A DNA stretch of 64,000 nt. Origin: Chryseotalea sanaruensis. GTDB lineage: Bacteria > Bacteroidota > Bacteroidia > Cytophagales > Cyclobacteriaceae. This document shows, one piece after another, positions 26,407-36,258 of the stretch. Within the stretch, counting starts at the first letter, position 1. Each line of letters starts with the position of its first letter. Both the position numbers and the translations under genes were made by a program. The notes under the pieces were generated by a model that was not told the origin of the DNA, ran no database searches, and saw only the letters and a program-made list of their open reading frames with translations. Location of the stretch: the NCBI RefSeq assembly GCF_003990915.1, contig NZ_BHXQ01000001.1, positions 613,402 through 677,401 of the forward strand. Reading direction: 5' to 3'.

Positions 26407-27147
26407 TTAGAATCCTATAGAGTTACCACCATCCACAGGCACAACTGTGCCTGTTAAATAACTGGCTTCATCAGAAGAAAGATAATAGGCTGCATTAGCA
26501 ATGTCTTCCGGCATACCAAGTTTACCCATAGGGGTACGTGACAATACCTTTTGTTTTCTTGCAGGATCATTATCGAGCGCTGCCGATGACATGCGTGTGA
26601 AGATGAAACCCGGAGCAATGCAGTTTACCCGAATACCCAGCGGACTTAGATCCACCGCCATGGCACGTGTCATACCTTCAATAGCAGACTTGGAAGCGGA
26701 ATAAGCAATGACCTGAGGAATACCGTACTGCGAAGCCATTGAACTGATATTGACGACACTACCACTTTTTTGTGCAATCATTACTTTGGCTACTTCGCGC
26801 GACAAGCTGAAAACGCTATTGACATTAGTGAAGAGAATGCGTTGAAAGTCTTCATCGGTTACTTCAACTAAATTTTTCTTCATGTTAATGCCGGCATTGT
26901 TTACCAGTATATCAATTCGGCCTTTTTTGCTAACAATATTGTTGACCAGTTCCGGAATGCCTTTCAGGTTAGTGAGGTCAAAAACAATGGCTTCACAGTT
27001 AGCACCAAACTCTTTGCAGGCATTGTCAAGGTTCGCTTTATCACGACCGATGATGAAGGTATATATGTTATTGGCTGTAAATTTTTTGGCTATAGCATAA
27101 CCTAATCCTGATGATCCTCCGGTTACGATGGCAATTTTTTGCTCCAT
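26407..27147 (-). CDS. Short-chain dehydrogenase, probable fructuronate/mannonate oxidoreductase
   Basis: A 246-residue classical SDR with the nucleotide motif [21 protein letters not shown], the catalytic Ser in NISSMAS and Tyr-Lys in YSASK, and the C-terminal [10 protein letters not shown]. Because it sits between GH67 and uxuA, and no UxuB of the usual long-chain type is seen, I infer that it performs the fructuronate-to-mannonate reduction that links UxaC to UxuA. SDR specificity cannot be read from the sequence, so gluconate or other polyol activity remains possible. Confidence 0.9.
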   Translation of the reverse strand: MEQKIAIVTGGSSGLGYAIAKKFTANNIYTFIIGRDKANLDNACKEFGANCEAIVFDLTNLKGIPELVNNIVSKKGRIDILVNNAGINMKKNLVEVTDEDFQRILFTNVNSVFSLSREVAKVMIAQKSGSVVNISSMASQYGIPQVIAYSASKSAIEGMTRAMAVDLSPLGIRVNCIAPGFIFTRMSSAALDNDPARKQKVLSRTPMGKLGMPEDIANAAYYLSSDEASYLTGTVVPVDGGNSIGF

Positions 27148-27170
27148 TTCTATTTAATATTTAGTAGTTG

Positions 27171-29333
27171 TTACCACTCTGACTTAATGCCAGGTGCATA
27201 GGGATAGGTGAGGTTTTTGTAATACTCTAATGAATGCTTGGGTGATGGTAATGTTGATGGGATAGGTTTTTTAGAGAATGTCTGGAAATAGAGTAAGCAG
27301 GCATCGCGCCAGATGCTGGCTTCTTCATATTGCAAAGCCAGCAATGATGTTACTTCATCAAATCTTTCTTTATCTACTTTACCTTTCAGTGATTGCCAGT
27401 TTTCCTGCATCCACTTAACAGAATCTACACCCTCATAATAGCGATGGCATAGTTCATCCCACAATGTCCTGCCTGACTTCATTTGGTGATCCCAGGGAAC
27501 ATGGTGAAACCAAAGTAAAAACTCTTCGGGACAATCTTTTAGCGATGAGAATTTAGCAGCTACTGCCTTGGAGTATTGTGATACGGCATCACTTCCTGTA
27601 GCCGTACGGTTAAATCCTATGCCTAAGCTATCCGCTTTGTGGTAATAGACCGATGTCCAATCTGCGCGGTGTTTATCTTTAATCCAAGGAGCGGGTCCGT
27701 GGTGGTGACTCCAACCCATGAGGTGATGCAAACCCAGCGGAGTCATGTAGTTGACTGTAATTTCACGGGAAGCCATCATTACTTCCTTAACAGGTTTTAT
27801 CACGGCCTCTTCGTTAGAGAAAGTCATGCGTATCCATTCATCAGCAATGGCTTCTGATGATCGTGTGTGGTTCCATGCCAATCTGCCGAATGCATACCAG
27901 TTGGCTTGTGCGAAAGGATGTCCGCACCAATTGATATCGGTACCGATATTTGCAACACCGGCAATACCGGTTAATGCATGTTTGTCAATTGTGCCATCAA
28001 CGATGCGGGCCACACTAGCCATCTGATCACTGGTTTTTGTATCAGCCTCAAGGCATTCTTTAAACATAGTGGAGAGATAGACCAGGTGTGTGCTGAAGCC
28101 TAGATATTCTTGTGTGATTTGAAACTCCATCATCAAAGGTGTTTTTGGCATCGCACCAAATAAAGGATGAAATGGCTCGCGCGGCTGAAAATCAATAGCT
28201 CCGTTCTTAACCTGCACCAATACATTTTCTTTAAAAGTTCCATCTAGGGGTTTAAACTCTGTATAGGCTTGCTTGGCACGATCGTCAGGTACATTGTTGT
28301 CGTATACAAAAGCCCTCCAGATCACTACGCCTTTATATGGCTCAACAGCTGTAGCCAGCATGTTGGCACCATCTTTATGTGTTCTTCCATAGTTTTGTGG
28401 GCCTGGTTGCCCTTCTGAATTTGCTTTTACCAAAAAACCTCCAAAGTCCGGAATGCGCTGGTAGATCTCTTTTGCTTTATCATTCCACCATTGTTGTACC
28501 CGTTGATCTAACGGATCGGCTGTAGGTAAGTCACCTAATTCAATAGGGGCGCTGAAGCGGGCAGTTAAATAAACTTTTATACCATAGGGGCGAAAAGCAT
28601 TCGCAAGTGCTTCGACTTTTTTCAGATAATCTTCAGTTAAGATATTTGCGTTGGCATTTACGTTAGTCAGTACTGTTCCATTAATGCCAATAGAAGCATT
28701 GGCTCTCGCATAATCCAGGTAACGCTGATCTATATATTGGGGCAATTTATGCCAATTCCACAAAGAGAAACCTGCATAGCCACGCTCAACAGTTCTATCA
28801 AGGTTATCCCAATGATTTAAAACGCGTAATTTGATTTTAGGTATTTCAGTTACAGCAAGTTGGTGAATGGGTTGCTCAGTTTGAATCAAACGCAGCAAAT
28901 GGAATACTCCGTATAAAACGCCAATATCTTCATTGGCAGCAATCAGTGTAATTTTTTGTTTGTCTTTAGTAATTGTTTGAATGGTGTAACCTTCATTACC
29001 CAGCGTAGAAGCGGAAGTGTTTTGTAAGTATTGTTTGATAGCAGGTGATTCAATACGCCCGCAAATAATTAAATTTCCTTTGCTACCAGCGTTTTTGTTT
29101 TGTGTTATTGATGATCCGAATAAACCCAGTAGACCTCTGCTGAGTTCATCAGACGCAATCGATAGGGTAGGACTGCTGCCTTCAATTCTGAAACTGGTAA
29201 TTTGCTTTTTGTATTCAGCAAGCTTTTTATCATTTGTCAGCTTTGCATAGCGCAACCAAAGATCATAGCCATTTTCTGATTTTCCTGTAATGAAAATTAA
29301 ACAGCCTAATAGAATGAGGTAGGATAGTCGCAA
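27171..29333 (-). CDS. GH67 alpha-glucuronidase
   Basis: A 720-residue enzyme with an N-terminal hydrophobic export segment, starting at a TTG codon (no ATG nearby in frame), 11 bp after the LacI gene. GH67 residues are in place: general acid Glu307 in VKANSEGQPGP, and the catalytic base pair Asp381 (KNGAIDFQ) and Glu403 (MMEFQITQEY). The LNHWDNLDRTVERGYAG block is also typical. It removes (4-O-methyl)glucuronic acid from the non-reducing end of xylo-oligosaccharides, acting in the periplasm. The exact start is uncertain because the open frame extends a little further upstream. Confidence 0.95.
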   Translation of the reverse strand: MRLSYLILLGCLIFITGKSENGYDLWLRYAKLTNDKKLAEYKKQITSFRIEGSSPTLSIASDELSRGLLGLFGSSITQNKNAGSKGNLIICGRIESPAIKQYLQNTSASTLGNEGYTIQTITKDKQKITLIAANEDIGVLYGVFHLLRLIQTEQPIHQLAVTEIPKIKLRVLNHWDNLDRTVERGYAGFSLWNWHKLPQYIDQRYLDYARANASIGINGTVLTNVNANANILTEDYLKKVEALANAFRPYGIKVYLTARFSAPIELGDLPTADPLDQRVQQWWNDKAKEIYQRIPDFGGFLVKANSEGQPGPQNYGRTHKDGANMLATAVEPYKGVVIWRAFVYDNNVPDDRAKQAYTEFKPLDGTFKENVLVQVKNGAIDFQPREPFHPLFGAMPKTPLMMEFQITQEYLGFSTHLVYLSTMFKECLEADTKTSDQMASVARIVDGTIDKHALTGIAGVANIGTDINWCGHPFAQANWYAFGRLAWNHTRSSEAIADEWIRMTFSNEEAVIKPVKEVMMASREITVNYMTPLGLHHLMGWSHHHGPAPWIKDKHRADWTSVYYHKADSLGIGFNRTATGSDAVSQYSKAVAAKFSSLKDCPEEFLLWFHHVPWDHQMKSGRTLWDELCHRYYEGVDSVKWMQENWQSLKGKVDKERFDEVTSLLALQYEEASIWRDACLLYFQTFSKKPIPSTLPSPKHSLEYYKNLTYPYAPGIKSEW

Positions 29334-29344
29334 TGGTTTGGGAT

Positions 29345-30373
29345 TTAGTGTTTTCTTTTTCGTAAAGAGGAGTCCCGGATAATTAAATTATGCCTGAGTA
29401 CAATGGTGTTTAAATTACCGCTGGGTTGCTTTTTAAGTTTATTGATCAGCGTAGTGGCCGCGATCTCACCCATTTCTTTTCCGGGATAATTAATGGTAGT
29501 GAGATTGGGTTCGATGACTGTAGCAATGGGTTCATTATTAAAACCAACTACGGCAATATCTTCAGGCACACGAACACCGGCACGTTTTAATTCACGTATA
29601 CAGGATACGGCAGAGATATCATTGGCAGTGAAAATCCCATCAGGCAATTGCTTCATGGTTAAAATCTTTTGAGTGGCCACAGCTGTTGCCTGATCAGTAA
29701 GTTCAATGTTCAATACTAATGATTGATCAAATTCAATATTATGTTGTTGCAAGGCTTGTTTATATCCTTCAAGACGGTCGGCATATACATTTCTGTTCAC
29801 GTTACCATCTATGTGAACTATGCGTTTGCAACCTTGTTCCAATAGGTGGATCGTTGCATCGTACCCCGCCTTTTTATTGTCTATAACAATGCTGGTACAA
29901 TCCGGGTGTTCAATTACGCGGTCGAAGAATATTAATGGCACCTGCTTCTTAAGCAACTCTTCAAAGTGATCAGTGGTTTTGGTTTCGTTAGCAAGTGAAA
30001 TCATCAAGCCATCAATACGACTATTATACATGGTCGAAACACTATTCACTTCTTTTTTATAAGATTCTTGCGACTGACTTATAATCAAATTGTAACCGTG
30101 TGCATTGGCTACCTTTTCAATACCGGATATAACAGTAGAATGAAAATAACTTTCAAGGCGGGGAATGATTACACCGATTGTATTAGTGTTCTTTCTTCTT
30201 AAGTTAGTAGCAAACATGTTTTGCTGATAACCCATTTTTCGGGCGGTGTCAGCAATTCTTTTCTTGGTGTCCTTTCCAATACCGGGATGATTCTTAAGTC
30301 CACGGCTTACAGTAGCTGGTGAGATACTGAGTGCTTCTGCGATGTCATAAATTGTTATTTCCTTTTTTGTCAT
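29345..30373 (-). CDS. LacI-family transcriptional regulator of the xylan/glucuronate locus
   Basis: A 342-residue LacI/GalR repressor. The N-terminal helix-turn-helix and hinge read TIYDIAEALSISPATVSRGL and RIADTARKMGYQ; a periplasmic-binding-protein-like sensor domain follows (NTIGVIIPRLESYFHSTV). It precedes the GH67-SDR-uxuA-uxaC genes on the same strand and diverges from the GH3 xylosidase gene. A palindrome TGCAATCGGTTGCA lies 67 bp upstream, and the same site recurs between susC and xylB. The likely inducer is a xylo- or glucurono-oligosaccharide or monomer (inference). Confidence 0.95.
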   Translation of the reverse strand: MTKKEITIYDIAEALSISPATVSRGLKNHPGIGKDTKKRIADTARKMGYQQNMFATNLRRKNTNTIGVIIPRLESYFHSTVISGIEKVANAHGYNLIISQSQESYKKEVNSVSTMYNSRIDGLMISLANETKTTDHFEELLKKQVPLIFFDRVIEHPDCTSIVIDNKKAGYDATIHLLEQGCKRIVHIDGNVNRNVYADRLEGYKQALQQHNIEFDQSLVLNIELTDQATAVATQKILTMKQLPDGIFTANDISAVSCIRELKRAGVRVPEDIAVVGFNNEPIATVIEPNLTTINYPGKEMGEIAATTLINKLKKQPSGNLNTIVLRHNLIIRDSSLRKRKH

Positions 30374-30439
30374 ATCAATCGCTTACGTGGGAAATTCGAA
30401 GTAAAAATAGGAAAATTTGGCATTTTAAAAATAAATTTA

Positions 30440-30453
30440 TGCAATCGGTTGCA
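30440..30453. promoter_or_regulatory. LacI-type operator TGCAATCGGTTGCA
   Basis: A near-perfect 14-bp palindrome in the divergent region between the LacI regulator and the GH3 xylosidase genes. The form TGCAA-x-CG-x-TTGCA is typical of LacI-family sites. The exact reverse complement is found at 56324-56337. Confidence 0.8.
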
Positions 30454-30553
30454 TTATAAGTTCAATTTTATTCCTTTTATACTTCCTTAAAAAAGGGTGT
30501 TTCAAGCAAAATAGAGCCTAAATACGAACCGAGCGTCAATTAAACAGTAGTTT

Positions 30554-32734
30554 ATGCAACAAAAATACATTTTTACCCTTGTTTTGATAAGCCTTGTCAG
30601 TCATTGTTTGGCACAGGATACTCCCGTTTTTCGGGACGTTGATAAACCCTTAGAAACAAGGGTGCAAGACCTTATTAATCAGCTTACTTTAGAGGAAAAA
30701 GTGTATCAAATGATGCACAATAGCCCGGCAATTCCGCGCCTAAATATGCCAGCGTATAACTGGTGGAATGAAGCGCTGCATGGTGTGGGCCGTGGCGGTG
30801 TAGCAACGGTATTTCCTCAGGCTATTGGACTGGGCGCCACCTTCGATGAAGACCTAGCATTTCGTGTTTCTTCCGCCATCTCTGATGAAGCGCGTGCTAT
30901 GTTTAATGCATCGGTAGCTAAAGGATTTCATAAACAATATGGAGGCCTTACTTTCTGGACACCCAATATCAATATCTTTCGTGATCCACGTTGGGGAAGA
31001 GGTCAGGAAACATATGGCGAAGATCCATACCTCACTTCGAGATTGGGAGTCTCATTTGTAAAAGGGCTTCAGGGTGATAATCCTAATTATTTAAAAACAG
31101 CTGCTTGTGCCAAACACTTTGCCGTACACAGTGGGCCTGAAAAATTAAGACATGAGTTCAATGCACTCTCATCATCTAAAGATCTGTGGGAAACATACCT
31201 GCCTGCTTTTAAAGCACTGGTTGACGCAGATGTAGAAGCTGTTATGTGCGCATATAACCGTACGAACGATGAGCCTTGCTGTGCCCACAATTTTTTACTA
31301 ACGGATGTACTTAGAAAAAAATGGAACTTTAAAGGACATGTTGTAAGTGACTGCTGGGCTGTAGTAGATTTTTATCAGGGCCACAACGTAGTTAAAACAA
31401 AAGCTGAAGCAGTTGCACTGGCCGTTAAGAATGGCGTAAACCTGAACTGTGGTGATGAATATCCTGCCCTGGTGGAAGCAGTCGAGAAGGGACTCATCAC
31501 TGAAAAAGAAATTGATGCTGCACTTGCTGTATTATTGCGCACCCGCTTTAAATTAGGGTTATTCGATCCTGCTGAAAGCAACCCGTATAATGCTATTTCG
31601 ACAGATGTAATTAATAGCAGTAAACATCGTGCCCTGGCCCGCGAAGCTGCGCAGAAGTCAATTGTTTTGCTTAAGAACAATGGTGTGCTGCCCTTAAAAA
31701 ATAATCTCGCCAAGTATTTTGTAACCGGTCCGAATGCCAGCGATGTACAAGTGTTATTGGGTAATTACTATGGCGTAAACCCGCAGATGGTAACAGTATT
31801 GGAAGGGCTTGCGGGTGCCGTTGAGGCAGGTAGTCAACTTCAATACAGGCAGGGAATATTACTGGATCGGGATAATGTTAACCCGCAAGATTGGACTACC
31901 GGTAACGCTGCTAACAGCGATGCTACATTTGTAGTATTAGGTATTTCAGGTTTACTGGAGGGAGAAGAAGGTGAGTCGATAGCCTCACCTTACTTTGGTG
32001 ACAGACTTGATTATAACCTTCCAAAAAATCAGATTGATTTTCTGAAAAAGATACGCGAGAAGACTACAACATCGGTTATTGCTGTGGTTACAGGTGGTAG
32101 CCCCATGAACCTTGCCGATGTACATGAACTGGCCGATGCTGTTTTGTTAGTATGGTATCCGGGACAGGAAGGAGGAAATGCAGTAGCTGATATTGTATTT
32201 GGAAAAATTTCTCCTTCCGGGCGTTTGCCTGTCACGTTTCCTAAATCGCTGGATCAACTTCCTGCCTACGAAGATTACACCATGAAAGGCAGAACCTATC
32301 GTTACATGGAGGCGGAACCATTATATCCTTTTGGTTTTGGATTAAGCTACACCCAATTCGAATATTCTAACTTAACACTATCGAAGAGTTCCATTAAGAA
32401 AAATGAGAAAATTGAAGCGCAGGTAACACTTACCAATAAGGGTAATGTTGTAAGTGAAGAAGTAGTACAACTTTACTTAACGGATGTAAAGGCGAGTACA
32501 ACAACGCCCTTATATTCTTTAAAAGGAATTCAACGAATTACGCTTGAGCCGGGAAAATCTGTTGTGGTCTCTTTTACGATCACACCTGATATGCTTATGT
32601 TAGTAGATGATAAAGGAAACTCCATACTTGAGCCGGGAGCTTTCACTGTTTCAATTGGCGGTTCATTACCCGGAAACAGATCTGATCAATTAGGCGCTGC
32701 CAAGACCTTACAAACCAATTTTACAGTAAAATAA
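30554..32734 (+). CDS. GH3 beta-xylosidase-type enzyme
   Basis: A 726-residue secreted enzyme (signal peptide ends SHCLAQ). It resembles GH3 beta-xylosidases: YNWWNEALHGVGR, DPRWGRGQETYGEDPYL, KHFAVHSGPE and the nucleophile motif VVSDCWAV with Asp266. The second catalytic domain and the FN3-like domain (SEEVVQLYLTD) are present and there is no PA14 insert. It would release xylose from xylo-oligosaccharides in the periplasm. It is first in a plus-strand run with a symporter and GH43, and its upstream region holds the LacI-type operator. Confidence 0.94.
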   Translation: MQQKYIFTLVLISLVSHCLAQDTPVFRDVDKPLETRVQDLINQLTLEEKVYQMMHNSPAIPRLNMPAYNWWNEALHGVGRGGVATVFPQAIGLGATFDEDLAFRVSSAISDEARAMFNASVAKGFHKQYGGLTFWTPNINIFRDPRWGRGQETYGEDPYLTSRLGVSFVKGLQGDNPNYLKTAACAKHFAVHSGPEKLRHEFNALSSSKDLWETYLPAFKALVDADVEAVMCAYNRTNDEPCCAHNFLLTDVLRKKWNFKGHVVSDCWAVVDFYQGHNVVKTKAEAVALAVKNGVNLNCGDEYPALVEAVEKGLITEKEIDAALAVLLRTRFKLGLFDPAESNPYNAISTDVINSSKHRALAREAAQKSIVLLKNNGVLPLKNNLAKYFVTGPNASDVQVLLGNYYGVNPQMVTVLEGLAGAVEAGSQLQYRQGILLDRDNVNPQDWTTGNAANSDATFVVLGISGLLEGEEGESIASPYFGDRLDYNLPKNQIDFLKKIREKTTTSVIAVVTGGSPMNLADVHELADAVLLVWYPGQEGGNAVADIVFGKISPSGRLPVTFPKSLDQLPAYEDYTMKGRTYRYMEAEPLYPFGFGLSYTQFEYSNLTLSKSSIKKNEKIEAQVTLTNKGNVVSEEVVQLYLTDVKASTTTPLYSLKGIQRITLEPGKSVVVSFTITPDMLMLVDDKGNSILEPGAFTVSIGGSLPGNRSDQLGAAKTLQTNFTVK

Positions 32735-32750
32735 TTTTAATGATTTAAAC

Positions 32751-34376
32751 ATGGAAATTCTATCAACATTAGACTGGGTAGTTATTGCCCTTTACTTTCT
32801 TGTTATTGCCGGTATAGCAGCCTGGTCGATGAAGAAGAAAAAGGAATCAACGGAAGATTACTTTTTAGCAGGACGGAATATAGGTTGGTTTGTAGTAGGT
32901 GCGTCTATTCTTGCCTCTAACGTGGGCAGTGAACACGTAGTAGGTTTATCCGGTACAGCAGCTGAAACAGGTGTGATCATGGGACATTATGAACTGCACT
33001 CATGGATTGTATTACTATTAGGTTGGGTATTTATTCCTTTTTACATACGCAGTGGTGTGTTTACTATGCCTGAGTTTTTAGAAAGGCGGTACAACTCTTC
33101 GGCTCGCTGGTTTCTTTCGGTAGTCTCATTACTTAGTTATGTTATTACAAAAGTTTCAGTAACAGTGTATGCTGGTGCTGTAGTAATTGCAACCTTCATG
33201 GGTTTTGATTTCTGGACAAGTGCTTTAGTGTTGGTTGTGTTAACAGGTATCTACACTGTGTTAGGTGGTATGAAAGCCGTTGTGTATACAGAAACACTTC
33301 AAGCTATTCTGTTGATAGTAGGATCAGCTATTCTAACCGTTCTTGGCTTAATTGAATTAGGTGGTTGGGATGCTATGATTGCAGCAACACCTAAGGAGAA
33401 GTTAAATATGTTTCCTCCTTTAAGCCACCCGGAGTTTCCATGGGCAGGTATTCTTTTCGCTTCGCCTATTGTTGGTATCTGGTATTGGTGTACTGATCAA
33501 TATATTGTACAGCGTTGTCTTACGGCAAAAAATGAACAAGAGGCCAGGCGCGGGACTATCTTTGCAGCGTACTTAAAACTTTTCCCTTTCTTCATTTTCC
33601 TTGTGCCAGGTTTAATAGCCACCGCATTAGTAAGTGCTGGTAAATTAGAATTAACGAGTGCTGACAGCGCTTTCCCAACGTTAGTAAAAACATTGTTACC
33701 GGCAGGTCTTCGTGGTTTGATAGCAGGTGGATTGTTGGCTGCTTTGATGAGTTCATTAGCCTCTGTATTTAATTCATGCTCTACTTTGTTCACTATGGAT
33801 ATTTACAAAAAGGTAAGACCAGAGAGTTCAGAAAAGAAGTTGGTAGCTGTAGGCAGAATTGCTACAGGTGTAGTTGTTATACTCGGTATTTTGTGGATTC
33901 CTGTAATGAGTGGTATCTCAGGTGTGCTGTATCATTATTTGCAAAGTGTGCAATCGTATCTGGCTCCTCCAATTGCTTCAGTCTTCCTGCTAGGTTTATT
34001 CTACAAACGCATTAATGCAAAAGGTGCAATGGTAACTTTAATCACGGGTGCTGTTATCGGATTTTTACGCATCATACTAGAACTTAATAAGAGTTCATTA
34101 AGTGGCTTGGTTTACGAATTTGCCAATCTTAACTTCCTGTACTTCTGTATTCTGTTGTTTGTTTTTTCAGTGGTGTTATTATTGGTTGTTAGCTTACTGA
34201 CAGACAAACCTTCGGAACAACAAATTCAGGGGCTAACGTATGCCACTATTGTTGCAGAAGACCGTGAGAAAACAAGAGCAAGCTGGACAAAGTCTGATGT
34301 TGTGCTTTCTGTTATTGTGCTGTTTCTTATTGCAGCCATTTTCATGTACTTCTCTCCAATTGGTGTAGGTGGATAA
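32751..34376 (+). CDS. Sodium/solute symporter (SSS family), probable sugar importer
   Basis: A 541-residue inner-membrane protein with about 14 hydrophobic segments. SSS-family features include DYFLAGRNIGWFVVGASI, ASNVGSEHVVGLSG and FYIRSGVFTMPEFLERRYN near the start, and YLAPPIASVFLLGLF late. It resembles the SGLT-like sugar transporters found in Bacteroidota sugar loci. It follows the GH3 gene by 16 bp, so xylose, arabinose or glucuronate import into the cytoplasm is the likely role; the substrate is not readable from sequence. Confidence 0.93.
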   Translation: MEILSTLDWVVIALYFLVIAGIAAWSMKKKKESTEDYFLAGRNIGWFVVGASILASNVGSEHVVGLSGTAAETGVIMGHYELHSWIVLLLGWVFIPFYIRSGVFTMPEFLERRYNSSARWFLSVVSLLSYVITKVSVTVYAGAVVIATFMGFDFWTSALVLVVLTGIYTVLGGMKAVVYTETLQAILLIVGSAILTVLGLIELGGWDAMIAATPKEKLNMFPPLSHPEFPWAGILFASPIVGIWYWCTDQYIVQRCLTAKNEQEARRGTIFAAYLKLFPFFIFLVPGLIATALVSAGKLELTSADSAFPTLVKTLLPAGLRGLIAGGLLAALMSSLASVFNSCSTLFTMDIYKKVRPESSEKKLVAVGRIATGVVVILGILWIPVMSGISGVLYHYLQSVQSYLAPPIASVFLLGLFYKRINAKGAMVTLITGAVIGFLRIILELNKSSLSGLVYEFANLNFLYFCILLFVFSVVLLLVVSLLTDKPSEQQIQGLTYATIVAEDREKTRASWTKSDVVLSVIVLFLIAAIFMYFSPIGVGG

Positions 34377-34467
34377 TCAACGATGAAATGGCATTTAAAT
34401 ATTTTGCATCAACAACAAAGGATTATTTTGGCCATTCCATGTGACCTTAAATAAAAGCTACAGACAC

Positions 34468-36147
34468 ATGAAAAAACTAAGTCTTTTAATTCTCATGCTT
34501 GTATTGTTTGCCTGTCAGACAAAACGAGAACAATTCACTAATCCGATATTGGCTGGCTTTTATCCTGATCCCAGCATTTGTAAAGTAGGTGAGTACTACT
34601 ATTTAGTGACTTCTACTTTTGTCTACTATCCGGGTATTCCAGTTTTCAGGAGTAAGGACTTAGTGAATTGGAAATTGATTAGTTATGTGATACACAAACC
34701 CGAAATTTTTAATGTTGAGGGTTCCAGAGTATCTCGTGGCTTATTCGCTCCATCTATTCGTTACCACGATGGTCTATTCTATGTAAGTTGTACCTTGATA
34801 GATCGTGGCGGTAACTTCATTTCCACTTCAGCCGATCCGGAAAAGGGCTGGTCTGATCCTACGTGGTTTCCACAAGTCAATGGCATTGATCCATCTCCGT
34901 ATTTTGATGAAGATGGACGGGCCTATTTAATTTATAATAGCATAGCTCCTGATAACGCACCATTGTACGATGGCCATAGAACCATCCGCATCATTGAATT
35001 TGGCATAGATAGTTTAAACGCTATTGGTGAAGAATCAATTTTGATTAATGGTGGTACCGATTTAAGTAAAAAACCAGTCTGGATCGAAGCACCTCATATT
35101 TTTAAAAAAGATGGCTACTACTATTTGATTGCTGCAGAAGGAGGCACTGCCTATCAACACTCTGAAGTAGTGTTCAGAAGCAGGTCACTTACTGGACCTT
35201 ATATTTCATATGAGAAAAATCCAATCCTTACCCAACGTCATTTGGATCCAAAACGTACTAACCCGATTACAACCACGGGCCACGCTGATTTTGTTGAAAC
35301 AGAAAATGGTGAGTGGTGGGCTGTGTTTCTTGGCTGCAGACCTTACGTTGATAAAGATTACTACAATAATGGGAGGGAAACATTTCTGGCACCAGTGAAA
35401 TGGATTGATGGATGGCCTGTAATTAATCCTGATTTTGATGAAGTGCGATACACCTACGACTATCCTCTTCCAAAGGCAGAAACAGGTAGCCGACCGCAAA
35501 GTGGAAATTTTATCTTTAAAGATGACTTCAGTACTGATCAACTTGCATTGGAGTGGATGTTTTTACGTGCTCCCAAAGAAGCCTGGTATTCGCTATCAGA
35601 TAAAACCGGCTCTCTTAACTTGAAGGTGAGACCCGAACAATGTACAGAATATGTTAATCCAAGTTTTGTAGGTCATCGCCAACAGCACTTGAATAGTAGC
35701 GCAAGCACTTCGCTGAGTTTAGAAACACAAAAGGAGAATGAAAAAGCTGGCTTATTAATTTTTCAGAATGAGGAGCATTTCTACTTTTTATGTAAGTCAG
35801 TTGCCGATGGTAAACCTGTTGTTCAACTATATCAATCCGGAGTAAAGGATTCAAGTATGTTATTACTCGTTTCAAAGCCTCTTGATATAGCAACAAGGGA
35901 CATTCGCTTAAAGATTGAAAGTAAAGGTGATCAATATGCTTTCTATTATGCAACAAATAATGTTGATTGGATTTCAATGGATAGAAATGTTGACGCTAAA
36001 TTTCTAAGTACACAAGTAGCAGGAGGTTTTGTAGGATGTATTTATGCCATGTACGCAACTTCATTAGGTGAACCAAGTACGGCAACAGCAAGTTTTGACT
36101 GGTTTAGTTACGAAGGTGATGATGATGTTTATAAGCAGAAGCAATGA
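34468..36147 (+). CDS. GH43 beta-xylosidase/arabinofuranosidase-type lipoprotein with C-terminal beta-sandwich
   Basis: A 559-residue lipoprotein. The ATG at 34468 gives a clean signal sequence and lipobox (LVLFAC, Cys16); an upstream GTG frame start at 34441 is less likely. GH43 features are NPILAGFYPDPSIC with catalytic Asp34, the FAPSIRYHDGLFYV and IDPSPYFDEDGRAYL blocks, and WIEAPHIFKKDGYYYL containing the acid. The C-terminal 200 residues form the beta-sandwich common in xylosidase-type GH43 enzymes (FKDDFSTDQLALEWMFLR). It acts on arabinoxylan fragments at the cell envelope. Confidence 0.93.
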   Translation: MKKLSLLILMLVLFACQTKREQFTNPILAGFYPDPSICKVGEYYYLVTSTFVYYPGIPVFRSKDLVNWKLISYVIHKPEIFNVEGSRVSRGLFAPSIRYHDGLFYVSCTLIDRGGNFISTSADPEKGWSDPTWFPQVNGIDPSPYFDEDGRAYLIYNSIAPDNAPLYDGHRTIRIIEFGIDSLNAIGEESILINGGTDLSKKPVWIEAPHIFKKDGYYYLIAAEGGTAYQHSEVVFRSRSLTGPYISYEKNPILTQRHLDPKRTNPITTTGHADFVETENGEWWAVFLGCRPYVDKDYYNNGRETFLAPVKWIDGWPVINPDFDEVRYTYDYPLPKAETGSRPQSGNFIFKDDFSTDQLALEWMFLRAPKEAWYSLSDKTGSLNLKVRPEQCTEYVNPSFVGHRQQHLNSSASTSLSLETQKENEKAGLLIFQNEEHFYFLCKSVADGKPVVQLYQSGVKDSSMLLLVSKPLDIATRDIRLKIESKGDQYAFYYATNNVDWISMDRNVDAKFLSTQVAGGFVGCIYAMYATSLGEPSTATASFDWFSYEGDDDVYKQKQ

Positions 36148-36163
36148 TTGTTCGTGCTAACGT

Positions 36164-36177
36164 TGCAATCGTTTTCG
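36164..36177. promoter_or_regulatory. Weak LacI-type half-site
   Basis: The sequence matches the first eight bases of the locus palindrome (TGCAATCG) and 10 of 14 overall, 81 bp before the HAD gene. It could be a degenerate copy of the operator, or chance. Confidence 0.25.
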
Positions 36178-36258
36178 TTATTTACAGGTTTTAAGATTGT
36201 ATAAAACTTTATAGTCATGTGCTTATTGAATAAGATGCTTGTGCTTTAACTTTATAAC

